64,000 nucleotides of DNA, from contig NZ_JAODPB010000003.1 of the NCBI RefSeq assembly GCF_025770735.1, forward strand, positions 1 to 64,000, in the 5' to 3' direction. Numbering within the stretch: position 1 is the first letter of the stretch; each line of letters opens with the position of its first letter. Origin of the DNA: Shouchella tritolerans. GTDB lineage: Bacteria > Bacillota > Bacilli > Bacillales > Bacillaceae_D. Positions 55,293-64,000 of this stretch are shown piece after piece. The notes beneath the pieces are model-generated. The model was given only the letters and a program-made list of their open reading frames with translations, did no database searches and was not told the DNA's origin. The position numbers were made by a program, and so were the translations under genes.

Positions 55293-56582
55293 TTGATAAA
55301 ATTAAGAGTTTCGGAAAATAAACGACATTTAGAAACGGAAAAAGGGGACAAATTCTTTTTCTTCGCTGACACAGTGTGGAGTGCATTTACCAATACCACT
55401 TTGGAGGAGTGGGAAAATTACCTTGATTATAGAAAGATCCAAGGCTTTAATGTTCTGCAAATCAATATCCTCCAACAATGGGATGCCAGTGAATCAAATT
55501 TGAATTTAAAACCGTTTGAATACAAGGATGACGGCTCCTTTAACTTTCACAAGAAAAATGATGCTTACTTTGAACGTGCTGAAAAGATGGTTGCAATGGC
55601 AGTAGAAAAAGGGTTCGTACCAGCACTCGTACTACTGTGGTGTAACTATGTTCCAGATACATGGGGATCTGAGATTAGTGATGTAAATAATATGCCTCTG
55701 GAATTAGTTGAGGATTATATAAAGTATGTTGACGGTAGATTTTCAAAATACAATCCTATTTATTTGGTAAGTGGAGATACTGATTTTCCAACAGATCGGG
55801 CCGTGGAATATTACTCGTTAGCTTTAAACACAATTAAGCGATTAAGCCCTCATTGTCTAACGACTTTGCATATCAGAGGGAGATTGCAGGAAATACCCGA
55901 TGCGTTTTTATATAGTGACAAATTAGACTTTTATATGTTTCAATCGGGGCACAACGCCAAATTCCAAAATATGACTTACAAACTTGCCGATGAGTTTAGC
56001 AACAAACCGGTCAGAAGACCTACCCTTAATTCAGAGCCTTGTTATGAACAAATGGGTTATAGCAGGAATTTATATGGACGATTTAATCAGTTTGATGTTA
56101 GAAAGGCTGCATGGCAAAGTTTATTATCTGGCGCTAGTGCAGGTATTACATATGGAGCTCACGGAATATGGAGTTGGCATAAGAAGGGGAAAAGCTTCGG
56201 ACTAACTGGCGAAGCTTTTGACAGACCTTATGATTGGAAAGATGCATTAAAGTTTGAAGGTGCCTGGGATTATGCGTTCGCCAAGAAGATATTTAAATTA
56301 TATGATCTTTATGACTTGCAACCACTGGATATCGTATTAAAAAATACAGAGGAAATTAGAGTTGCGAGTAACAGTGATTCGACTAAAATTGCCATTTATG
56401 TTCCGGTTAACACAGTTCTAAAGCTAGACAAGCTTCTTGAAGATTATGAATTCACGATTATAGATTTAGAACAAAGACGTTTTGGAGAAGTCGATGTTTC
56501 ATATGAAGAGAATAGAACCATTATTGATATGCATATGTTCGGCTCGGATGTTTTAATAATTGGCGAAAAAAGATTCGATTAA
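55293..56582 (+). CDS. DUF4038/GH140-like glycoside hydrolase (apiosidase-like)
   Basis: 429 residues: (beta/alpha)8 barrel with FFFADTVWSAFTNTTLEEWE, IQGFNVLQINILQQW, NPIYLVSGDTDFP (acid/base region), SEPCYE (likely nucleophile Glu) and a C-terminal beta domain. This is the apiosidase-like DUF4038 fold; GH140 enzymes remove terminal apiose from glycosides. There is no signal peptide, so it acts in the cytoplasm, unlike many family members. TTG 55293 is the preferred start, since GGGAGGGG precedes it. Other GH activities of this fold remain possible. Confidence 0.8.
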   Translation: MIKLRVSENKRHLETEKGDKFFFFADTVWSAFTNTTLEEWENYLDYRKIQGFNVLQINILQQWDASESNLNLKPFEYKDDGSFNFHKKNDAYFERAEKMVAMAVEKGFVPALVLLWCNYVPDTWGSEISDVNNMPLELVEDYIKYVDGRFSKYNPIYLVSGDTDFPTDRAVEYYSLALNTIKRLSPHCLTTLHIRGRLQEIPDAFLYSDKLDFYMFQSGHNAKFQNMTYKLADEFSNKPVRRPTLNSEPCYEQMGYSRNLYGRFNQFDVRKAAWQSLLSGASAGITYGAHGIWSWHKKGKSFGLTGEAFDRPYDWKDALKFEGAWDYAFAKKIFKLYDLYDLQPLDIVLKNTEEIRVASNSDSTKIAIYVPVNTVLKLDKLLEDYEFTIIDLEQRRFGEVDVSYEENRTIIDMHMFGSDVLIIGEKRFD

Positions 56583-56601
56583 TGATTTAGGGAGGGAAGA
56601 A

Positions 56602-58558
<1,957 letters not shown>

Positions 58559-58644
58559 AGTTTATTCGCAGGTAGATAGTGTGAATTGATAAACCCTATC
58601 AAAGAAGTTGAAAGAGCTAACGATATGACGTACCAAACGTTTTG

Positions 58645-58680
58645 TACCCCTTTGGATTTAATGATCTGAAGGGGTATTTT
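58645..58680 (+). terminator. Terminator of the sugar operon
   Basis: TACCCCTT (58645-58652) pairs with AAGGGGTA (58669-58676), then TTTT. Confidence 0.8.
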
Positions 58681-59082
58681 CATGGAACAAGGCAGAGTAC
58701 CGATAGATGGGGAAGTGCCCTTTACATGGTTGGTGGGATGACTTACATATCGTCACATTGGTTTAGTTCTAATCATATATCGGCGCTTTGATCATTCTTT
58801 TATTATGTTCGTTGCAGCCCATTTACTGGTCCTAGGGCAGAGACGACAATAAAACCGAAATTATCACTTGTACTACAAGATGGACAACTGGCTTCCATCA
58901 TCCGCGGGATTGAGGCATTGGAGAAAAAACAGGGTAAAAGAATTTATGGATTCATCGAGATAATAAAACAAATGGTATGTGATCTTTATATTATTCTGCC
59001 ATCTTTATTAGTCAATATCTTACAAGAGTGCTTTATCCAAATGTGTTACACTCAGTATCAGAAATCAAAAGGAGGTTGTTCG
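58681..59082. other. Gap before the AraC gene, possible gene relic
   Basis: A plus-strand open frame at about 58845-59000 reads IKPKLSLVLQDGQLASIIRG and GIEALEKKQGKRIYGFIEII, which looks like genuine protein, but it has no start and runs on into the AraC frame through unrelated codons. I take it as a relic rather than part of the regulator. Confidence 0.35.
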
Positions 59083-59907
59083 GTGGGACGAGAAGAAAGA
59101 ACAGTACGTTTTGATCATGATTTACAAATAGAAGCATATCGTTTTGAAGGAATCATGCAAAAGTTTCCGAACCACTTCCATGAATATTATGTAATTGGCT
59201 ATATAGAGAGTGGACAAAGACGGTTATCTTGTAAAAATAAAGATTATTTAATAGGTACAGGTGATGTTATCTTTTTTAACCCTCTGGACAATCATGCCTG
59301 TGAATCAGTTGACAACCAAACATTAGATTATCGCTGTTTGAATATCAAGCCTGAAATTATGCGAAAAGTCACAAAAGAGATTACAGGGCAAGATTATCTT
59401 CCTTCCTTTTCTTCTCCTGTTGCTTATCGTAGTGGACAAGCTCAATTATTGCATCATCTTCACCAGATGATTATGGATGAAGTTATAGATTTGGAGAAAG
59501 AAGAAACGTTTTATTTCTTTATTCAACAGCTTATTGAAGAATATACCGAAGCGAACACAGATACTGAACCGATAGCGATTAAACAAGAAATTGAACATGT
59601 CTGTCACTACCTAGAAGCACATTATGCAGAACAAATTACTTTAGACAATTTAGCAAAGATAGCGAACATGAACAAATATTCTTTGTTACGCTCATTTACG
59701 CGAATTCGGGGGATTACTCCTTATCGTTACTTGCAAACCGTTCGTATTAGTGAAGCTAAGAAACGATTGGAACAGGGTAAAAAACCACTTGATGCAGCCA
59801 TCGAGACAGGTTTTGTAGATCAAAGTCACTTTAGCAATTTCTTTATGGAGTTTATTGGATTAACACCCGGACAATACAGAGATATTTTTATCGAGAATCG
59901 TAAATGA
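59083..59907 (+). CDS. AraC-family transcriptional regulator
   Basis: 274 residues: N-terminal cupin-like sensor (HFHEYYVIGYIESGQRRLSC, DVIFFNPLDNHACE) and C-terminal double HTH (LDNLAKIANMNKYSLLRSFT, ISEAKKRLEQGKKPLDAAIETGFVDQSHFSNFFMEF). GTG 59083 follows AAAGGAGG by 7 bp. It is oriented with the proline-dehydrogenase-like and phosphotransferase genes downstream (78-bp gap) and may control them, or the sugar operon upstream. Confidence 0.88.
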   Translation: MGREERTVRFDHDLQIEAYRFEGIMQKFPNHFHEYYVIGYIESGQRRLSCKNKDYLIGTGDVIFFNPLDNHACESVDNQTLDYRCLNIKPEIMRKVTKEITGQDYLPSFSSPVAYRSGQAQLLHHLHQMIMDEVIDLEKEETFYFFIQQLIEEYTEANTDTEPIAIKQEIEHVCHYLEAHYAEQITLDNLAKIANMNKYSLLRSFTRIRGITPYRYLQTVRISEAKKRLEQGKKPLDAAIETGFVDQSHFSNFFMEFIGLTPGQYRDIFIENRK

Positions 59908-59985
59908 CCGCTTGATGAACTTCCGTATGTAATATCTTTTTCATTAAGGATTTAATTCTAAATTAAATGTGGATGTGATCATCTT

Positions 59986-60933
59986 ATGATTAATGAGGAA
60001 ATTCGCTTTTCCAAAGCTCTAAAATCGATTGCTAGAAACCATGAACTCAAAGCGTATATTCAAAATTCCAAAGAGCTTTTCCCGATTTTAATGAAAGGTG
60101 CGAACCGTTTTGTAGCTGGGAAAACACGCAGGGAAGGGATAGAACGTGTTATTAAACTATATAACAAAGGATACCAAGTTTCATTAGAATTTATTGGCGA
60201 AAATACGACTTCCGAAGAAGAATGTATACTTGCCAAAAATGAATTCATAGAACTAATAAAAGATCTCGGAAATAAGCAAATGAAGGCTACCGTGTCATTT
60301 GATCTTTCCCATATTGGAATGATGATTTCCGACTCAGTCGCATTTACGAATTTAGAAGAATTAGCAAAAGAAGCACAAAAACATAATGTTCAACTAATGA
60401 TAAGTATGGAAGAATCGCAAAAAACAGATACCATTTTATCACTATACAAAAGGATAGCAAAGTCATTCTCAAATGTCGGAATAACATTACAAGTTCATTT
60501 GGAACGTTCATTGATTGACCTAAACGATCTATTGAAGACTCCAGGTAGAATCCGTTTAGTAAAGGGCGCCTATCAAGAGCCTGAAGGCATCTATATTCCA
60601 AGATCGGAAGAATTAAATAAACGGTATATAGAATTTGTATCTATGTGTGTAGAGCGGAATCATCTATTATCTATTGCTACACATGATGAAAATCTATTGA
60701 CGGAATTAAAAGCGAAAGGGCTTCTTTACAGGCCAAATGTTGAAGTAGAGATGTTGGATGGAGTTCGACCTGACTTATTAAGATCTTTAAAAGAGGATAA
60801 TATTCAGGCGAAAGTTTATGTAACATATGGTAGCGAGTGGTATTTATATGTCGTTCATCGTATTGCCGAATACCCTCCAAATATTTATACGTTCCTTTCA
60901 GATATAATTGGACAACATACTGTAGGGGAATAG
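59986..60933 (+). CDS. Proline dehydrogenase-family protein, 315 aa
   Basis: FAD-dependent PRODH-type (beta/alpha)8 barrel: TRREGIERVIKLYNKGYQVS, SFDLSHIGMM, LQVHLERSLIDLNDLLKTPG, IRLVKGAYQEPEG (substrate Arg/Lys region), EVEMLDGVRPDLL and VYVTYGSEWYLYVVHRIAEYP. The family oxidises proline to pyrroline-5-carboxylate. The next gene is a small-molecule kinase rather than P5C dehydrogenase, so a role outside proline catabolism is possible. Confidence 0.82.
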   Translation: MINEEIRFSKALKSIARNHELKAYIQNSKELFPILMKGANRFVAGKTRREGIERVIKLYNKGYQVSLEFIGENTTSEEECILAKNEFIELIKDLGNKQMKATVSFDLSHIGMMISDSVAFTNLEELAKEAQKHNVQLMISMEESQKTDTILSLYKRIAKSFSNVGITLQVHLERSLIDLNDLLKTPGRIRLVKGAYQEPEGIYIPRSEELNKRYIEFVSMCVERNHLLSIATHDENLLTELKAKGLLYRPNVEVEMLDGVRPDLLRSLKEDNIQAKVYVTYGSEWYLYVVHRIAEYPPNIYTFLSDIIGQHTVGE

Positions 60934-61012
60934 GGCATGAAACGAATAGAAAACAACCATTTCAAAATTCTTGATATAATTAAGCGATGACTCATGTGAA
61001 AAGGTGAGATTT

Positions 61013-62332
61013 ATGAGTAGCCATTGGGTATATAAGCTTATTGTTCATTCGAAACTCAAGGATAAATTATTGCTTACTTACGGCACAAATGGATTCTCCT
61101 TGCCTTCTTACGAACCTGAATTGGCTCATGTGGCAGTAGTAGGGCATATAAATGAATTTTTAAAAGAGCATTTTCAACTGAAAACGAATGTACTAAGATG
61201 CTATCGCCAACTCGAGAATATACGAATTTATGAAGTGGAAATTCTGGAAGAAGGAAACGCCCAATCCGCTAATCATGTATGGCTAAGTTTATCACAATCT
61301 AGTGATTTGAAAAAATTGAATAGTGATGACCAAACGATACTGAAGACTTGGATGGCTACTCAAAGGTCAGCTGAGATTCCATGGTTTCATGAAGGATGGA
61401 GAGACCAAATGGAGAGATGGGCAGCTAATGTTTTGTCAAATAGTTCCTTAGCGTTTGCACAAATAAGAAGCTGGGAAAGGTCGGCTTTGTTTCGAATCGT
61501 TTCAGATACACAGAACTACTATTTTAAAGCAGTACCAGACGTATTTGACCATGAACCTTTATTGAGCGATTACTTATTTCAACATTACCCTTTGTACGTA
61601 CCTGAAATTGTACAAATCGAACCGAACAAAAACTGGTATTTAATGCGAGAAATACAAGGTTCTTTACTTGGCAAGACCGAAAAAATCGCTTACTGGAGAC
61701 AAGCTATTGAACAGTTAGCAGTTATGCAAAAGCAATCTACTTTTCATATTGACGAATTAAGAAAACGAAGTTGTCCAGTTAGGCCTGTAGCAAAGGTAAT
61801 TAAATCGTATGTAAAGCCCTCATTAGATGGTTTATATGGGAGCCATCAGATTTCAAGGGAGACCTATCAAAAGTTGAACTCGAGTATTCCAACCATTATA
61901 AACATATGCGACAAGGTGGAAAAATCGAATATCCCACTCGCCTTAGAGCATGGTGACTTTTTTGGTGGCAATATCATTGTTCAAAAAGGCCAACTAGTTA
62001 TTTATGACTGGTCTGATTGTACGTTATCACACCCGTTTCTGAGTATAATGGTCATCTTAAAAGAAGTGGAACAGCTTTTTTCAGTGGAAGTTGCTCAGGT
62101 GCTGTTAAATGACTATTTGGAAAAATGGAGCGTCTTTGATTCTAAGTCCCATCTAATTGAGGAATATAATCGGATGAAGGCCATTGCCCCTGTTTATTAT
62201 CTGACTGTTTATCAAACGTTTATCTTTCCTGCTTTTAATGACAATTGGGATAAACAACAAATAATAGAGGGTTATATCATGGAGTGGTTGACTATGCCAT
62301 TTTATAAGAGTAGACACAATAATAGGTGGTAG
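61013..62332 (+). CDS. Aminoglycoside-phosphotransferase-family protein, 439 aa
   Basis: Protein-kinase-like APH fold in the C-terminal half: LALEHGDFFGGNIIVQKGQL (catalytic HGDxxxxN) and VIYDWSDCTLSHPF (Mg-binding DW). The N-terminal 130 residues (SSHWVYKLIVHSKLKDKLLL and onward) look like a NUDIX-like or other accessory domain. Its substrate is unknown. ATG 61013 follows AAAGGTGA. It lies 79 bp after the PRODH gene and ends in its own terminator. Confidence 0.82.
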   Translation: MSSHWVYKLIVHSKLKDKLLLTYGTNGFSLPSYEPELAHVAVVGHINEFLKEHFQLKTNVLRCYRQLENIRIYEVEILEEGNAQSANHVWLSLSQSSDLKKLNSDDQTILKTWMATQRSAEIPWFHEGWRDQMERWAANVLSNSSLAFAQIRSWERSALFRIVSDTQNYYFKAVPDVFDHEPLLSDYLFQHYPLYVPEIVQIEPNKNWYLMREIQGSLLGKTEKIAYWRQAIEQLAVMQKQSTFHIDELRKRSCPVRPVAKVIKSYVKPSLDGLYGSHQISRETYQKLNSSIPTIINICDKVEKSNIPLALEHGDFFGGNIIVQKGQLVIYDWSDCTLSHPFLSIMVILKEVEQLFSVEVAQVLLNDYLEKWSVFDSKSHLIEEYNRMKAIAPVYYLTVYQTFIFPAFNDNWDKQQIIEGYIMEWLTMPFYKSRHNNRW

Positions 62333-62405
62333 TCTTTAGTTAGAAGCCGAACTCAAAAAAGTGCTTTGTTGACTGCCATCGCCATCCAAAAGATGCCCAC
62401 TGCAT

Positions 62406-62446
62406 AAGCCTCTGCAGGATTTAAAGCCTGCGGAGGCTTTCTTTCC
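62406..62446 (+). terminator. Terminator after the phosphotransferase gene
   Basis: AAGCCTCTGCAGG pairs with CCTGCGGAGGCTT (one mismatch) with an 8-base loop and T-rich tail. Confidence 0.82.
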
Positions 62447-62601
62447 GTGATCAAGAAGGACATTAAAAAAACTAGTGAGCGTGGCTGAGAAATCATTGCA
62501 TACGTTGCCAAGAGGAGGAGCAAGAATTGGAATGTGAATGTTGAAGAAAATATATTAAGATTGTTAGGTTGAATGAATTAATTAAAAGAGGGAGTACGGT
62601 T

Positions 62602-62807
62602 ATGTCAACATTTAACCTAACTTCACTACCTTATTGCTGGGCATTTTATTAATTGGTTGTAGTTCAGATGACAATAAAGAACAACCGTCTAAAGAAAATG
62701 ATCCTGTAGCAGGAGATAATAATGAAAAAGAAGATAAAAACACTGGTACAGACAATGAGGAGAATGAAGAAAAAACAGTCTATCCAATGCTTCAATTAAA
62801 AACTTGA
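62602..62807 (+). pseudogene. Small lipoprotein gene with an N-terminal frameshift
   Basis: ATG 62602 has GGGAG upstream and starts MSTFNLTS, then hits a stop. In the +2 frame a lipoprotein continues: TTLLLGILLIGCSSDDNKEQ, followed by an acidic, low-complexity tail to TGA 62805. One indel near 62622 separates the signal start from the lipobox (LLIGC). It could be a recent mutation or a sequencing error. Confidence 0.6.
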
Positions 62808-62826
62808 TTTTCGAGGAGGAATTAGG

Positions 62827-63117
62827 ATGCAATCTACAGGCATTGTACGAAAAGTGGATGAGTTGGGACGAGTAGTGATTCCGAGTGAGCTACGTCGTAT
62901 CCTAGAAATTGATATTAAAACCCCAGTAGAAATATTTGTCGAGGGGGAACAGATTATCTTAAAGAAGTATAGGCCAGCGAGTCAATGCATTGTAACTGGA
63001 GAGATTAACGATAAAAACTTTTCATTGGCCAATGGGAAGATTACGTTAAGTCCTAAGGGCGCGGAAGAGTTGCTGGAGAAACTGGAAGCATATATGCAAA
63101 AGGAAGGGGCTGTATAA
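62827..63117 (+). CDS. AbrB-family transition-state regulator
   Basis: 96 residues with the AbrB swapped-hairpin DNA-binding domain (STGIVRKVDELGRVVIPSELRRILEI, EIFVEGEQIILKKY) and the C-terminal part with CIVTGEINDKNFSLANGKITLS. It resembles Bacillus AbrB throughout but lies in an accessory context, so it may be a paralogue. GAGGAG precedes the ATG. Confidence 0.9.
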   Translation: MQSTGIVRKVDELGRVVIPSELRRILEIDIKTPVEIFVEGEQIILKKYRPASQCIVTGEINDKNFSLANGKITLSPKGAEELLEKLEAYMQKEGAV

Positions 63118-63244
63118 GCCTCTTTTTTGTCTATGTTTATTCATTTCACGTATCATAAAAAACCGCGTTTTTACTATTAATGCACTATAAACTTTTTATC
63201 CTATAGTACGGTCAAGGTAGAAAAAAATAGGAAGGATGGTTTAT

Positions 63245-63295
63245 ATGACTACTCAATCTAAATATGATAAAAAATTCAACCCGCCACCTCGCTGA
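63245..63295 (+). other. 16-codon open frame with ribosome binding site, and downstream relic
   Basis: GGAAGGA and an ATG 8 bp later give MTTQSKYDKKFNPPPR, then two stops. In another frame about 63310-63387 reads FHTADAWRRSGSITWIGALG and DGLLFL plus stop. Together they look like one small membrane protein gene broken by mutation. Function unknown. Confidence 0.35.
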
Positions 63296-63431
63296 TGAAA
63301 GAATGAATTTCACACAGCGGATGCATGGCGACGGAGCGGGTCTATCACGTGGATTGGAGCATTAGGGGACGGCTTGTTGTTTCTTTGATGCAAAGTGAAG
63401 TTCGTGACTTTCTCAATTTAAACATTGAAAC

Positions 63432-63482
63432 TATACACTCGTGTCATTTATAATTAAATTATAAAAATGACATTAGTGTATA
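63432..63482. promoter_or_regulatory. Long palindromic operator over the tetR promoter
   Basis: TATACACT (63432-63439) pairs with AGTGTATA (63475-63482), and inside it TGTCATTT (63442-63449) with AAATGACA (63465-63472), symmetric around one centre. TATAAT (63479-63484) at its right edge would be the -10. Probably the TetR binding site. Confidence 0.65.
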
Positions 63483-63519
63483 ATTTTTTGTTTACGCTTA
63501 AAGGGAAGGTGACATCAAT

Positions 63520-64000
63520 ATGGCCCCGAAAGTCGCTGACGAATATAGGAAGGAAAAGAAAAGAACGTTATTAAAAGCGGCAAAGAAAGTCTTTATAAAA
63601 AACGGCTACATTCACACTACGATGCAGGATATTATGGATGAAGCCAATGTTTCCAGAGGAACGCTTTATAATTATTTTGATAATATTGATCATATTTTTA
63701 TGGAAGTTCTTAAAGTAGATGATCAGGACACTATCGATCTATTTTTAGATGAGGGGCCGTTATGGCCAGCCTTTAAACGCTGGATAACAGAGCTGCAAAC
63801 GCAAATTGAAGAAGTGGATCAATCGCTATTGTTGGCAAGAGCTGAATTTTTCATTTCATCAAAGTTTGTTAAAAATAAAGGGGATTTCCCTTATATTTCT
63901 GAACGCTATGAGCGAACAGCAAGTGTTATTGAAAAAGTCATTCATAAAGGGGAGGAACGAGGGGAATTTGAACCTAGGCTGTCTCCGGCACTCATCTCGC
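63520..64000 (+). CDS. TetR-family regulator, partial (window end)
   Basis: The first 160 residues of a TetR protein: HTH LLKAAKKVFIKNGYIHTTMQDIMDEANVSRGTLYNYFDNIDHIFMEVL, then a helical ligand domain. The MAPKVADEYRKEKKRTLLKA opening resembles Bacillus YfiR/YdgC-type regulators, often located beside efflux genes, which would lie beyond the window. AAGGGAAGGTGA is upstream of the ATG. The gene continues past position 64000. Confidence 0.88.
   Translation, partial: MAPKVADEYRKEKKRTLLKAAKKVFIKNGYIHTTMQDIMDEANVSRGTLYNYFDNIDHIFMEVLKVDDQDTIDLFLDEGPLWPAFKRWITELQTQIEEVDQSLLLARAEFFISSKFVKNKGDFPYISERYERTASVIEKVIHKGEERGEFEPRLSPALIS

Overview
This window is chromosomal DNA from a low-to-moderate GC, endospore-forming Bacillaceae. 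The central core (sigW-rsiW-cdaA-cdaR-glmM-[glmS ribozyme]-glmS, next to tRNAs and a 5S rRNA), a Spo0E-like phosphatase, a YjcZ-like peptide, an AbrB-like regulator and strong Gram-positive ribosome binding sites all fit. An alkaliphile of the Shouchella (Bacillus clausii) type is my best guess, but this is inference from gene content, not a database match.

Layout. (1) 1-4.4 kb: remains of a mobile element. It has an AimR-like receptor, a previously unlisted 43-residue AimP-like prepropeptide gene directly behind it, and two copies of one long inverted-repeat operator, one before aimR and one after aimP. Behind these lie gene fragments (an ImmA-like peptidase relic and others) and two copies of a tRNA-3'-end-like 43-bp repeat. 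(2) 4.5-14 kb: accessory genes. These include a D-tartrate dehydratase with a clear sigma-54 promoter beside a PrpR-type sigma-54 activator, a drug-efflux-type MFS protein, and a PadR/DUF2812 pair. (3) 14.4-22.5 kb: a six-gene minus-strand catabolic operon (DapA-family lyase, Fe-alcohol dehydrogenase, 2-hydroxyacid dehydrogenase, TctCBA transporter) next to a PrpR-like regulator that has lost the sigma-54 contact motif. (4) 22.8-28 kb: GNAT, butanediol-type dehydrogenase, GDSL esterase, peptide-binding lipoprotein and a YjcZ peptide. (5) 28-29.3 kb: tRNA-Glu, a lone 5S rRNA, two perfect 118-bp tandem repeats, and tRNAs Val, Tyr, Gln, Lys and Ala. (6) 29.5-36.7 kb: the housekeeping sigW to glmS block (envelope stress, c-di-AMP, aminosugar synthesis). 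(7) 36.7-38.4 kb: an IS3/IS150-type element with a broken orfB.

(8) 38.4-47.2 kb: a visibly AT-richer patchwork that looks imported. It carries a damaged nitroreductase, a MarR regulator, a FrnE-like DsbA protein, then hemA-hemX and a broken hemC enclosed between 150-bp direct repeats, and a MarR-paiA-paiB cassette enclosed between another pair of direct repeats. (9) 47.4-58.6 kb: a sugar operon with a divergent LacI regulator, encoding an L-fucose/L-arabinose-type isomerase, a split transketolase, an FGGY kinase, PTS EIIBC, a GH140/DUF4038 apiosidase-like hydrolase, PTS EIIA and a GH1 6-phospho-beta-glucosidase. The combination suggests PTS uptake of an apiose-containing glycoside and conversion of apiose by isomerase, kinase and transketolase; this is a hypothesis. 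(10) 59-64 kb: AraC regulator, proline-dehydrogenase-like and phosphotransferase pair, AbrB-like protein, and a TetR regulator cut by the window end.

The best candidates for something new are the arbitrium-like module at the left edge, the apiosyl-glycoside operon, the GAFTGA-less PrpR-like regulator with its operators, and the repeat-bounded imported hem and pai segments.
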